Of a stretch of 64,000 bases of DNA, positions 8,021 to 17,058 are shown piece by piece. The notes under the pieces are model-generated. The model was not told the DNA's origin. It saw only the letters and a program-made list of their open reading frames with translations, and did no database searches. The DNA lies in contig JAFSCH010000046.1 of assembly GCA_017436865.1 (NCBI GenBank), positions 1-64,000 of the forward strand, in the 5' to 3' direction. Within the stretch, counting starts at the first letter, position 1. Each line of letters begins with the position of its first letter. The translations under genes and the position numbers were made by a program. The DNA comes from Lachnospiraceae bacterium (lineage in GTDB: Bacteria; Bacillota; Clostridia; Lachnospirales; Lachnospiraceae).

Positions 8021-10780
8021 TTGTTTATGAGTAAGATTGTGTTGATTGATGGTCACAGCATCTTGAATAGGGCATTTTATGGAGTTCCTGATTTGACAAA
8101 CGCCAAGGGACTTCATACAAATGCGGTGTATGGATTTTTGAATATTCTATTTAAGATATTAGAGGAAGAAAAACCGGATTATTTAACGGTTGCATTTGAC
8201 GTGAAAGCACCAACCTTCCGTCATGAGATATATAAGGAATATAAAGGAACCAGAAAGCCAATGCCAGAGGAGCTTCGTGAACAGGTGCCTGTTATGAAGG
8301 AAGTATTGCAGGCAATGGGGGTTCTGATTATGGAAAAAGCAGGACTTGAGGCAGATGATATCCTTGGAACGATTGCAAAACGTTCTGAAAAAGAAGGTAT
8401 CGAGGTTTCACTTGTATCTGGTGATAGGGATTTGTTGCAGATTGCTTCGGAGCATATTAAGATTCGAATTCCTAAGACAAAAGGTGGTAAGACGGAGATT
8501 GAGAATTACTATGCTGCAGATGTAGAAAAGGCATATCAGGTAACTCCGTTGCAATTTATTGATTTAAAGGCACTGATGGGAGATACGGCAGATAATATCC
8601 CAGGTGTTCCAAAGGTTGGCGAAAAGACGGCAACGGATTTAATGGTAACGTATGGTTCTATTGAGGCTATTTATGAGCATGTAGAAGAGATTACGAAAAA
8701 AAGTATTCGTGAGAGTCTGATTGCAAATAAGGAACTTGCTGATTTGAGTAGGGTTCTTGCGACGATTAATATTGATGCAGATATTGATTTTTCTTATGAA
8801 AAAGCAAAAATAGATAATCTTTTTACTGATGAGGCGTATGAGAAGTTCAAACAGCTAGAGTTTAAAAATATGCTGAATCGATTTGATGTAAAAGAGAAAA
8901 AGACAGAGTTTGTATATGAAATCGTAGAAGTGCAAAATGCAAGCGATGCAAAGCAGATTTTTGAAAAGTGCAAAGCGACAAAACGTGGTGCAGTCAGACT
9001 GATTTGCGCAGATGCCAAAGATGAAGGTTCTGTGGGAGAAAATGCAAGTGGTCAGATGTTCCTTCAGCTAGAAGAGAAGAAGGAAGTTTTTGTATGTATG
9101 CTTTGCTTTGACGAAAAGACCGTATACTGTATGGAAGCGCAGAGTGGGCTTTCTAAAGCAGAAATATTAGCTGGTTTGCATGATTTGTCAATGACAGAGG
9201 AAATGTCGCTTGCTTGCTTTGATGGTAAGCAGGATTATGGATATTTAACAGAAGATGCTTCTGGTGAAAAGACAGCAGAAGCCTTAACGAATACTTTATT
9301 TGATTGTAAGATAGCGGCATATTTGATTAATCCATTGAAAAATGATTATGAGATTGTTGATATTGCGAATGAGTATCTTGGAATCACCTTGCAAGAGTGG
9401 AGTGAGATTTTTGGTAAGGCAGATGTAACAACTGCTTATCAGGATAAGAGAATAGAATGTGTCCGTTATTATGCACAGGAAGTGTATGCTTTGTATCAGA
9501 CAGCTCCGGCTTTGCAGGAAGCATTGGAGCAGAATGGAATGGACAAGCTGTTTCGTGAATTGGAAATGCCATTATCTTATGTGCTCTATGATATGGAAAA
9601 AGAGGGTATTTTGGTGAAAAAAGAAGAGTTGCGTTTGTACGGCGAGGCTCTTACTGGAAGAATCACAGAACTGGAAAATAGTATTCATGAAGCAGCAGGT
9701 GAGAATTTTAATATTAATTCTCCAAAGCAGCTCGGTGAGATTTTATTTGAAAAGTTGCAATTACCGGGTGGGAAAAAGACGAAGACAGGTTATTCTACAG
9801 CGGCAGATGTGCTAGAGAAGCTTGCACCGGAGTATCCGATTGTTAATGAGATATTAGAATATCGTGGTCTTACCAAGTTAAAGTCAACCTATGCAGATGG
9901 TTTGGCAGCATATATTGAGGATGATAATCGTATTCATACGAATTTTAATCAGACGATTACTGCAACAGGACGTTTAAGCTCTACAGAGCCAAACCTACAG
10001 AATATTCCAATGAAAATGGAGCTTGGGAGAAGGATACGTAAAGTGTTTGTTCCGGCACAGGGATGTGTTTTTACAGATGCCGATTATTCTCAGATTGAAT
10101 TACGAGTACTGGCACATATGTCAGGAGATGCACAGTTGATAGAAGCATATCAGCTGGATGAGGATATTCACAGAATTACAGCGTCGAAAGTATTTAATAC
10201 ACCATTAGAGGAAGTGACAGATTTGCAGAGAAGAAATGCAAAAGCTGTAAATTTTGGTATTGTGTATGGAATCAGTTCGTTTGGATTAAGTCAGGATTTG
10301 AGTATATCACCGAAGGAAGCAAAGGGATATATTGATGAATACTTTAAAACATATCCAGGCATTAAGACATTTTTAGATAAGACAGTAGCGGATGCAAAGG
10401 AAAAGGGTTATTGTGAATCTTTATTTGGTAGACGAAGACCTGTTCCGGAGTTGAAATCATCCAATTTCATGCAGCGTTCTTTTGGTGAGCGAATTGCAAT
10501 GAATTCACCAATTCAGGGAACCGCCGCAGATATTATAAAAATGGCCATGTTGCATGTGTTTAATGCATTAAGAGTAAAAGGTTTGAAATCAAAGTTGATT
10601 TTACAAATTCATGATGAACTTTTGATTGAAACCAGAGAGTCTGAAGTAGAACAGGTAAAAGCATTACTTGCAGAGGAAATGCGAAATGCAACACAATGTG
10701 CAGGAAGCTTAGCTTGTGATATGGCAGTTCGGATGGAAGTAGATCTTCATACGGGTGAAAACTGGTATGAAACAAAATAA
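8021..10780 (+). CDS. polA: DNA polymerase I
   Basis: A 919-residue family A polymerase for Okazaki fragment processing and repair. Residues 1-290 are the 5'-3' exonuclease (VLIDGHSILNRAFYG; EADDILGT; SGDRDLLQI; MGDTADNIPGVPKVG). The middle domain lacks the D-x-E proofreading motif (LICADAKDEG at its place), so 3'-5' exonuclease is probably inactive. The polymerase domain has motif A (TDADYSQIELRVLAHMSGD, about residue 685), motif B (RRNAKAVNFGIVYG, about 737) and motif C (LQIHDELL, about 863). Start: AAGGAG at 8008-8013 favours the TTG at 8021 (7 nt); the ATG at 8027 (13 nt) is the alternative. Confidence 0.96.
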   Translation: MFMSKIVLIDGHSILNRAFYGVPDLTNAKGLHTNAVYGFLNILFKILEEEKPDYLTVAFDVKAPTFRHEIYKEYKGTRKPMPEELREQVPVMKEVLQAMGVLIMEKAGLEADDILGTIAKRSEKEGIEVSLVSGDRDLLQIASEHIKIRIPKTKGGKTEIENYYAADVEKAYQVTPLQFIDLKALMGDTADNIPGVPKVGEKTATDLMVTYGSIEAIYEHVEEITKKSIRESLIANKELADLSRVLATINIDADIDFSYEKAKIDNLFTDEAYEKFKQLEFKNMLNRFDVKEKKTEFVYEIVEVQNASDAKQIFEKCKATKRGAVRLICADAKDEGSVGENASGQMFLQLEEKKEVFVCMLCFDEKTVYCMEAQSGLSKAEILAGLHDLSMTEEMSLACFDGKQDYGYLTEDASGEKTAEALTNTLFDCKIAAYLINPLKNDYEIVDIANEYLGITLQEWSEIFGKADVTTAYQDKRIECVRYYAQEVYALYQTAPALQEALEQNGMDKLFRELEMPLSYVLYDMEKEGILVKKEELRLYGEALTGRITELENSIHEAAGENFNINSPKQLGEILFEKLQLPGGKKTKTGYSTAADVLEKLAPEYPIVNEILEYRGLTKLKSTYADGLAAYIEDDNRIHTNFNQTITATGRLSSTEPNLQNIPMKMELGRRIRKVFVPAQGCVFTDADYSQIELRVLAHMSGDAQLIEAYQLDEDIHRITASKVFNTPLEEVTDLQRRNAKAVNFGIVYGISSFGLSQDLSISPKEAKGYIDEYFKTYPGIKTFLDKTVADAKEKGYCESLFGRRRPVPELKSSNFMQRSFGERIAMNSPIQGTAADIIKMAMLHVFNALRVKGLKSKLILQIHDELLIETRESEVEQVKALLAEEMRNATQCAGSLACDMAVRMEVDLHTGENWYETK

Positions 10781-10828
10781 AATGCAGACTTATTAAAGTG
10801 TGAATATAGTTACAAAGGGTGAAGTTAT

Positions 10829-11425
10829 ATGATGACGATAGGAATTACAGGAGGCGTTGGCGCTGGTAAATCGCAGGTGCTTTCCTATATAGAAGAGAAT
10901 TATAACTGTAAAGTAATCCGTGCGGATGAGGTAGCGCACCTGTTAGAGGAACCGGGACATAAATGCTATGAAAGAATTGTTGCTTTTCTGGGAACAGATA
11001 TTTTGCAAGAAGATAAGACAATTGATAAGAGAAAAATGGCGTCGGCGATTTTTACAGATGAGAAAAAATTGATAGCCATCAACGAAATTCTTCACCCGGA
11101 AGTGAAAAAATATATTCTTGAACAGATACAATTGGAAAAAGAAAAGCAAGAAATCGATTTTCTTTTTGTGGAAGCGGCACTTTTGATAGAGGAGCATTAT
11201 GATGAGATTCTGGATGAGATATGGTATATTCATGCAGACACAGAAGTGAGAAGCAAAAGACTTATGGAAAGCAGACAGTACAGTGCAGAGAAGATAGCAG
11301 ATATAATGGGGAAGCAGCTTAGTGAAGAAGAATTCAGAAAGCATTGTAGTGTTGTAATCGTTAATGATGGTGATTTAGCGGTAACTTATAAACAAATTGA
11401 TGAAATTATGGGGGAAAGAGAATGA
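10829..11425 (+). CDS. coaE: Dephospho-CoA kinase
   Basis: Phosphorylates the 3'-hydroxyl of dephospho-CoA, the last step of coenzyme A synthesis. The 198-residue length is normal. The P-loop GITGGVGAGKSQVL lies at residues 4-17, with the following IRADEVAHLL and LHPEV segments typical of the family. It is 48 nt after polA, as in many Bacillota, and its TGA overlaps the ATG of the next gene by 4 nt, so the two are translationally coupled. Confidence 0.95.
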   Translation: MMTIGITGGVGAGKSQVLSYIEENYNCKVIRADEVAHLLEEPGHKCYERIVAFLGTDILQEDKTIDKRKMASAIFTDEKKLIAINEILHPEVKKYILEQIQLEKEKQEIDFLFVEAALLIEEHYDEILDEIWYIHADTEVRSKRLMESRQYSAEKIADIMGKQLSEEEFRKHCSVVIVNDGDLAVTYKQIDEIMGERE

Positions 11426-13518
11426 GTATGTATGAGTCAACACCAGTATTTGGATTGGACATTGGAACAAGAAGCGTTGTAGGAACAATTGGTTACAAAC
11501 GTGGTGATAATTTTGTTGTAGTAGCACAGGAGATTCGTGAGCATCAGACAAGAGCAATGCTTGATGGTCAGATTCATGATATTAATCGAGTGGCAGCTAC
11601 CATTGCTGAGATCAAAGAGGCGCTGGAGAAAAAGAGTGGACTAGAGCTTCGCGATGTGTGTATTGCGGCAGCTGGACGTGTGTTGAAGACTTTAGATGTT
11701 CATATTGATATGGATTTTGAAAAAGAGCATAACGTAACAAAAGATGATATTAGTACATTGGCTTCGTTGGGCGTAGAAAAGGCATTTAGACAGTTTAAAG
11801 AAGAAAACGATACAGATGCACGTTTCTATTGTGTAGGTTATTCTGTAGTGAAGTATTACCTGAATGGAATGTGGATGGGACAGCCGGAGCATCATAAAGC
11901 AAAGAATATCGGATGCGATATGATAGCGACCTTTTTACCGGATGATGTTGTAGATGGATTATATTGCGCGGTAGAGCTTGCAGGATTAAAGGTGGTTAAT
12001 ATGACCTTGGAGCCAATTGCGGCTATCAGAGTTGCTATTCCTGAAAAGTTTCGCTTATTGAATATTGCTATGATTGATGTAGGAGCGGGGACTTCTGATA
12101 TTTCTATTACAAATGATGGTAGCGTAGTGGCATTTGGAATGATTCCATGTGCAGGCGATACCATTACAGAGTCATTGGCAAAACGCTGTCTGATTGATTT
12201 TGCTACGGCAGAGCAGATTAAAAAAGATGCTATGACAAAGAGTGTGATTACATATGAAGATATTATGGGGCTGGAGCAGACAGCAACCGCAGAAGAAATA
12301 ATTTCTATGTGTCAGGCGGAAATTGAAAAAATGGCAAAGCTTGCAGCAGATGAAATCAAACGTCTTAATGGAGGTAATTCAACAAGTGCAGTATTTATTG
12401 TAGGTGGTGGCGGAAAGATTCAAGGTTTTAGTGAGCAGATTGCAGTAGAGTTGGGGCTTGATCCAAAGCGTGTTGCACTTCGCGGTGAAGAGATTATGAG
12501 AGAGGTAGAGTTCCCAGAGGATAGTTTAAAGGATTCTACCATTGTAACTCCGATTGGAATCTGTCTGTCTTATTATGAGCAGACCAATAACTTTATACAT
12601 GTTACCTTTAATGGAAATAAGGTTAAGCTGTATGATAATAATAAGCTTGCAGTAGTGGATGCTGCTGTACAGGCTTCTTACCCACATGAAAATCTGTTTC
12701 CCAAGCAGGGAGTAGAATTGCATTATACAGTGAATGGTAAGAATCGCGTTTCTAAGGGTGAATATGGTGAAGGGGCTAAAATATTTGTCAACGGAGAAGA
12801 AGTTGACATGGGATATGCCATAAAGGCAAATGATGACATTGTAATAGAAGAATCGACGGAAGGTTTACCTGCGTCTGTGAAAATCGAGGATTTGATTGAT
12901 TACAATGGAAGAGTTTGTATAACAGTAGATGGTGCACTAATGGAACTGCCTAAACCAGTAAAGGTGAATGGTGATGAAGTGACGGGTGAATATGTGATAC
13001 AGGAAAATGATGAGATTATGCTTTTTTCTTATTATTCTCATGAACAGATATTAAAGCTGATGAGCTTGAATCCTGAGAAGATAGTTCTTTTAGTTAATGG
13101 TGAAAAAGCTGAAAAAGAAACAGCAATTTATGATGGAGATGTTGTAACAACACAAGCGATAGAGGCAAAAAATGCAGAAGAACATGTGATTTCCGGAGAG
13201 AAAAAAGATACGGTTCATGTGTTTAGAGATATGATAGATGATGCAGCGAAGAATGAGAGTCAGAAGGACGAAGCGGTGAATGAAGAAAAGATAGAAATGG
13301 ATGAGCAAGGAAATATAAGACTTGTTGTCTTTTACAATCAAAGACCGTTAATACTAGAGGGCAGAAACGTTTATCGTTTTGTTGATTTATTTGATTTTAT
13401 TGATTTTGATACAAGCAAAATGCGCGGAAATGGTATTGTGACAAAGGTTAACGGTGAAAAAGCACAATATACACAGGAGTTAAAAAATGGTGACAAAGTA
13501 GAAATCTACTGGAGTTAA
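11422..13518 (+). CDS. FtsA-like actin-fold ATPase with a long repeat-bearing C-terminal extension
   Basis: A 698-residue protein; classical FtsA is about 420. Residues 1-380 are the actin-like ATPase (FGLDIGTRSVVGTIG near 10; IDVGAGTSDISI near 219; FIVGGGGKIQGF near 327). The last 300 residues contain at least four copies of a V-N-G-(E/D) unit followed 12-18 residues later by N/G-D-x-(I/V): IFVNGEEV, VKVNGDEV, LLVNGEKA and TKVNGEKA, like small beta-grasp or S4-like modules. No amphipathic FtsA membrane tail is seen at the end. It overlaps coaE by 4 nt. It may be a division or envelope assembly ATPase; it is not in a cluster with ftsZ. Confidence 0.8.
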   Translation: MSMYESTPVFGLDIGTRSVVGTIGYKRGDNFVVVAQEIREHQTRAMLDGQIHDINRVAATIAEIKEALEKKSGLELRDVCIAAAGRVLKTLDVHIDMDFEKEHNVTKDDISTLASLGVEKAFRQFKEENDTDARFYCVGYSVVKYYLNGMWMGQPEHHKAKNIGCDMIATFLPDDVVDGLYCAVELAGLKVVNMTLEPIAAIRVAIPEKFRLLNIAMIDVGAGTSDISITNDGSVVAFGMIPCAGDTITESLAKRCLIDFATAEQIKKDAMTKSVITYEDIMGLEQTATAEEIISMCQAEIEKMAKLAADEIKRLNGGNSTSAVFIVGGGGKIQGFSEQIAVELGLDPKRVALRGEEIMREVEFPEDSLKDSTIVTPIGICLSYYEQTNNFIHVTFNGNKVKLYDNNKLAVVDAAVQASYPHENLFPKQGVELHYTVNGKNRVSKGEYGEGAKIFVNGEEVDMGYAIKANDDIVIEESTEGLPASVKIEDLIDYNGRVCITVDGALMELPKPVKVNGDEVTGEYVIQENDEIMLFSYYSHEQILKLMSLNPEKIVLLVNGEKAEKETAIYDGDVVTTQAIEAKNAEEHVISGEKKDTVHVFRDMIDDAAKNESQKDEAVNEEKIEMDEQGNIRLVVFYNQRPLILEGRNVYRFVDLFDFIDFDTSKMRGNGIVTKVNGEKAQYTQELKNGDKVEIYWS

Positions 13519-13559
13519 TACTATAGAGTCCTGTGAGGATAGAAAGGTACGGTTTTAAA

Positions 13560-14357
13560 ATGAAGATGTGCAGCATTGCAAGCGGTAGTAGTGGAAACTG
13601 CGTGTATGTGGGTACGGAGGCAACACATTTATTGGTTGATGTAGGAATTAGTTGTAAGAGAATTGTAGAAGGACTTGGCCAATTGGGGCTTTCTGGTAAG
13701 GATGTGGATGGGATATTGATTACTCATGAACACGCAGATCATATTAATGGTCTGGGCGTTATGAGTAGAAAGTTTGGGATTCCTATTTATGCGACAGAAG
13801 GAACAATTGCGGCAATCAAGAATGCAAAAAATCTTGGGGCAATTGATGAAGAACTTTTTCAGGTTATCAGAGCTGACGAGAAGATGATTCTTAAGGATAT
13901 TACAGTGAATCCTATGAGGATTTCACATGATGCGGCAGATCCTGTGGCATATCGATTCCAGCATGGAAAAAAGAGAATGGCAATCGCTACAGATTTAGGC
14001 ATGTATGATGAGTATACAGTAGAGAGTCTGAAAGGAATGGATGTATTGTTCTTGGAAGCGAATCATGATGTAAATATGCTTCAGGTTGGTCCATATCCGT
14101 ATTATTTGAAACAAAGAATTCTTGGTAAACGAGGACATTTGTCTAATGAAACGTCAGGAAAGCTTTTGAGCCGCCTGATGCATGATGGATTAAAAGCTGT
14201 TTGCCTTGGGCATTTAAGTAAAGAGAATAATTTGGAAGAGCTTGCTTATGAAACGGTAAGATTAGAAGTTACGATGGCGGATAATCCATATAAAGCAGAT
14301 GATTTTCCGATTTTTGTGGCGAATCGAAGTGAATTGTCTCAAGTGATGGAAGCATAG
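13560..14357 (+). CDS. MBL-fold metallo-hydrolase (WalJ/YycJ-like)
   Basis: A 265-residue metallo-beta-lactamase-fold protein with GSSGNC at its start and the metal motif ITHEHADHINGL near residue 60, plus downstream ATDLG and GHLSKEN metal ligands. This matches WalJ (YycJ), a probable exonuclease linked to DNA replication and mismatch repair in Bacillota. The ATG at 13560 is preferred (AGAAAGG upstream, protein starts MKMCSIASGSSGN); an upstream GTG at 13533 is also in frame. It follows the FtsA-like gene closely. No walRK genes are nearby. Confidence 0.88.
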   Translation: MKMCSIASGSSGNCVYVGTEATHLLVDVGISCKRIVEGLGQLGLSGKDVDGILITHEHADHINGLGVMSRKFGIPIYATEGTIAAIKNAKNLGAIDEELFQVIRADEKMILKDITVNPMRISHDAADPVAYRFQHGKKRMAIATDLGMYDEYTVESLKGMDVLFLEANHDVNMLQVGPYPYYLKQRILGKRGHLSNETSGKLLSRLMHDGLKAVCLGHLSKENNLEELAYETVRLEVTMADNPYKADDFPIFVANRSELSQVMEA

Positions 14358-14414
14358 TTTGCTTGAAAATAAGAATTATAATATGAAATTACGACATTGT
14401 GAAAAAAATGACAG

Positions 14415-14440
14415 TAACTGAGTTTTTTTCAGTTATTTCT
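14415..14440 (+). terminator. Probable terminator after the MBL-fold gene
   Basis: TAACTGA and TCAGTTA (14415-14435) form a 7-bp stem with a T-rich loop, followed by TTTCTTTG. It precedes a clear promoter. Confidence 0.55.
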
Positions 14441-14456
14441 TTGTTACATTATGAGG

Positions 14457-14485
14457 TTGAAATTTTCAGTGTTTTTGTTTATTAT
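14457..14485 (+). promoter_or_regulatory. Promoter for the ACT domain/DUF711 operon
   Basis: TTGAAA (14457-14462) and TATTAT (14480-14485) with a 17-nt spacer; each box matches 5 of 6 consensus bases. The start codon of the first gene is 103 nt downstream, leaving an untranslated leader that includes the palindrome at 14503-14529. Confidence 0.65.
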
Positions 14486-14502
14486 GAAATGTATTAACAA
14501 AT

Positions 14503-14529
14503 GTAACTATGAAGGTGATGAGTAGTTAC
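14503..14529. repeat. 27-nt palindromic repeat, copy 1
   Basis: Half-sites GTAACTA and TAGTTAC enclose the core TGAAGGTGATGAG. A near-identical element lies at 48807-48832, so this is a dispersed repeat. Here it sits in the leader of the ACT/DUF711 operon. Confidence 0.6.
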
Positions 14530-14587
14530 GAACAAATAAAATTTCGTAATTAAAAATATTAGGAAGTCGGAATAGGAGTCAGGAATT

Positions 14588-14860
14588 ATGAAAAAAACAA
14601 TTATTACAGTAGTAGGAAAAGATACCGTTGGTATTATTGCAAAGGTTTGTACATATCTTGCAGATAATCAGATTAATATTCTTGATATCTCACAGACAAT
14701 TGTAAACGATTATTTTAATATGATGATGATAGCAGATATGAATCAGGCTACAAAGTCTGTTAGTGAAGTATCTGATGAATTAGATAAGCTTGGAGAGGAG
14801 ATTGGCGTAATTATCAAGTGCCAGAGAGAAGAAATCTTCAAGAGCATGCATAGAATCTAA
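14588..14860 (+). CDS. ACT domain-containing protein (UPF0237)
   Basis: A 90-residue protein that is a single ACT domain (TVVGKDTVGIIAKVCTYLAD, then ILDISQTIVNDYFNMMMIAD), the fold that binds amino acids or similar small ligands. It pairs with the DUF711 gene 29 nt downstream, an arrangement conserved across Bacteria and Archaea, and is probably the regulatory partner of that enzyme-like protein. The ligand is unknown. Confidence 0.92.
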   Translation: MKKTIITVVGKDTVGIIAKVCTYLADNQINILDISQTIVNDYFNMMMIADMNQATKSVSEVSDELDKLGEEIGVIIKCQREEIFKSMHRI

Positions 14861-14889
14861 TTATTATATAGTATCAGAGGAGAATCATC

Positions 14890-16254
14890 ATGATAAATAT
14901 TAATGAAGTTTTAGAAACGAATGATATGATTGAAAAGGAGAATCTTGATGTAAGAACCATTACGCTCGGTATCAGCCTTATGGATTGTATTGATTCAGAT
15001 TTGGATAGATTGAATGAAAAGATTTACAATAAGATTAAGACAGTTGCCAAGGATTTGGTAGCGACAGGTCAGGCGATTGAGAAAGAATTTGGTATTCCGA
15101 TTGTAAATAAGAGAATTTCTGTTACACCGATTGCTTTAATTGGTGGTGCTGCGTGTAAGACACCGGATGATTTTGTTACAATTGCAAAGACTTTGGATAA
15201 GGTAAGAGCAGAAGTAGGCGTAAATTTCCTTGGTGGATATTCTGCACTTGTTAGCAAAGGAATGACAAAGGCAGATGAGCTTTTGATTCGTTCTATTCCA
15301 AAGGCATTGGCAGAAACAGAGCTTGTTTGTAGCTCGGTAAATCTTGGATCTACAAAAACAGGTATTAACATGGATGCTGTTCGATTAATGGGTGATATTA
15401 TTAAGGAAACAGCAGAGCTTACAAAAGAGAATGATTCTATTGGATGTTCTAAGCTTGTAGTATTCTGTAATGCACCAGATGATAACCCATTTATGGCAGG
15501 TGCTTTCCATGGCGTTACAGAAGCGGATGCAATTATCAATGTTGGCGTAAGTGGACCTGGTGTTGTTAAGACAGCGTTGGAATCTGTTCGCGGTAAGAAT
15601 TTTGAAGTATTATGTGAAACAATCAAGAAGACGGCATTCAAAGTAACAAGAGTTGGTCAGCTTGTTGCACAGGAAGCATCTAAGAGACTTGGTATTCCTT
15701 TTGGTATTATTGATTTGTCTCTTGCACCAACACCGGCTATTGGTGATAGTGTTGCAGATATTCTCTGTGAAATTGGTTTGGAATATGCAGGTGCACCGGG
15801 AACGACAGCGGCTCTTGCGTTGTTGAATGATCAGGTTAAGAAGGGTGGCGTTATGGCTTCTTCTTATGTAGGCGGTTTGAGCGGTGCTTTCATTCCTGTT
15901 AGTGAAGATCAGGGCATGATTGATGCTGTAAATGCAGGTGCTTTAACACTTGAAAAGTTAGAAGCGATGACTTGTGTATGTTCTGTAGGTCTTGATATGA
16001 TTGCTATTCCAGGCGATACAAAGGCGACTACAATTGCAGGAATGATTGCAGATGAACTTGCTATTGGTATGATTAACCAGAAGACAACAGCAGTTCGTGT
16101 CATTCCTGTTATTGGTAAGGGCGTTGGTGAGAGTGTTGAATTTGGTGGATTACTTGGTTATGCTCCAATTATGCCAGTAAATCCATTCTCATGTGATGCA
16201 TTTGTAAACAGAGGCGGAAGAATTCCTGCTCCAATTCATAGTTTTAAGAATTAA
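14890..16254 (+). CDS. PFL family protein (DUF711/UPF0210)
   Basis: A 454-residue protein of the DUF711 family, distantly related in fold to pyruvate formate-lyase. Typical segments include [12 protein letters not shown] near the start, [15 protein letters not shown], and the C-terminal [20 protein letters not shown]. There is no glycyl-radical motif in the usual RVxGY form, so lyase activity should not be assumed. It is co-transcribed with the ACT domain gene and followed by a strong terminator. The biochemical role is unknown. Confidence 0.92.
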   Translation: MININEVLETNDMIEKENLDVRTITLGISLMDCIDSDLDRLNEKIYNKIKTVAKDLVATGQAIEKEFGIPIVNKRISVTPIALIGGAACKTPDDFVTIAKTLDKVRAEVGVNFLGGYSALVSKGMTKADELLIRSIPKALAETELVCSSVNLGSTKTGINMDAVRLMGDIIKETAELTKENDSIGCSKLVVFCNAPDDNPFMAGAFHGVTEADAIINVGVSGPGVVKTALESVRGKNFEVLCETIKKTAFKVTRVGQLVAQEASKRLGIPFGIIDLSLAPTPAIGDSVADILCEIGLEYAGAPGTTAALALLNDQVKKGGVMASSYVGGLSGAFIPVSEDQGMIDAVNAGALTLEKLEAMTCVCSVGLDMIAIPGDTKATTIAGMIADELAIGMINQKTTAVRVIPVIGKGVGESVEFGGLLGYAPIMPVNPFSCDAFVNRGGRIPAPIHSFKN

Positions 16255-16274
16255 TTTTAGATGTGAAAATATTT

Positions 16275-16306
16275 TGAGGGAAGCCTATTGGCTTCCCTCA
16301 TTTGTG
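16275..16306 (+). terminator. Rho-independent terminator after DUF711 gene
   Basis: TGAGGGAAGCC (16275-16285) pairs perfectly with GGCTTCCCTCA (16290-16300) around a TATT loop, followed by TTTGTG. The stem is long, the T-tract short. It may serve the converging reverse gene too. Confidence 0.85.
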
Positions 16307-16315
16307 TAAATATAG

Positions 16316-16972
16316 TTAGCTTATTCTATAGTGACCGACGATAGTTCCCCAGGTCTCTAGGATATCCTCTTCATAGCTTGCTTGTATTGGGTTAGCGTTA
16401 TGAATGACGAAAGGGATTCCCTTTTTATTGCGGTTGTCAGATACAATTCCGATATGCTTTTCAAAAATAACAATATCACCGCCTTGCCATTCTTCTGTTT
16501 TAGTTATGTCTAGTGTAAGAGGAATGGCGGTGTGTTGGAAATATATTTTTAGGTTTCGAACACGTCGGAAATCAATGTTAGAATCAGGTTCATCAATATC
16601 ATAAGTATCGGGGTGAGCTGTAATATCATTCTGCACTAAAGTCATTAAGTCATATCCGGCTCCTTTCAGGGCAAATGCAACAACATCTGTACAGACTCCG
16701 TATTCATCGTTAGGGTAGCCGGTAGTATAGTATTTACTTTTATATTTGGGTTCGGTTTCGGTATAGAGGATAGCACTTGTTAAAATATCTGTCTGGTCAT
16801 CTATGCCATCTTGGTCTTTATCGTAAATGCTTATATATGTGGTATAACCAAGTTCTTCGTTGGTGTATTTTGGATGTGGTATATAATTGTAACGGTATAG
16901 GATAAAAATAATAAGGGAGATTAGAGCTAATCCCAATGAGGTACATATCCAATTTTTATGTTTTGGCTTCAT
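16316..16972 (-). CDS. DUF1287 domain protein, membrane anchored
   Basis: A 218-residue protein with one N-terminal membrane segment (about residues 9-26) and an exported DUF1287 domain. DUF1287 proteins are NlpC/P60-like in layout: the probable nucleophile is the Cys in YGVCTDVVAFALKGAGYD, with a later conserved His in EKHIGIVSD. An exported cysteine hydrolase acting on peptides or cell wall is likely. It lies 86 nt downstream of tmcAL on the same strand and may be in its operon. Confidence 0.85.
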   Translation of the reverse strand: MKPKHKNWICTSLGLALISLIIFILYRYNYIPHPKYTNEELGYTTYISIYDKDQDGIDDQTDILTSAILYTETEPKYKSKYYTTGYPNDEYGVCTDVVAFALKGAGYDLMTLVQNDITAHPDTYDIDEPDSNIDFRRVRNLKIYFQHTAIPLTLDITKTEEWQGGDIVIFEKHIGIVSDNRNKKGIPFVIHNANPIQASYEEDILETWGTIVGHYRIS

Positions 16973-17058
16973 AGTATTTTTTTCTCTTTCGTTCTTGAAT
17001 GTATAGGTATATTATAAACTACAGATTTTCGCTTTGCTCTTTGTGATTTGAATGATAA

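Noticed and set aside
15069..15641. Reverse frame of 190 codons inside DUF711 gene
   Set aside because: Shadow of a well-supported gene on the other strand, with no domain.
14890..16254. Pyruvate formate-lyase
   Set aside because: No glycyl-radical motif and only about 454 residues; it fits the DUF711 family instead.
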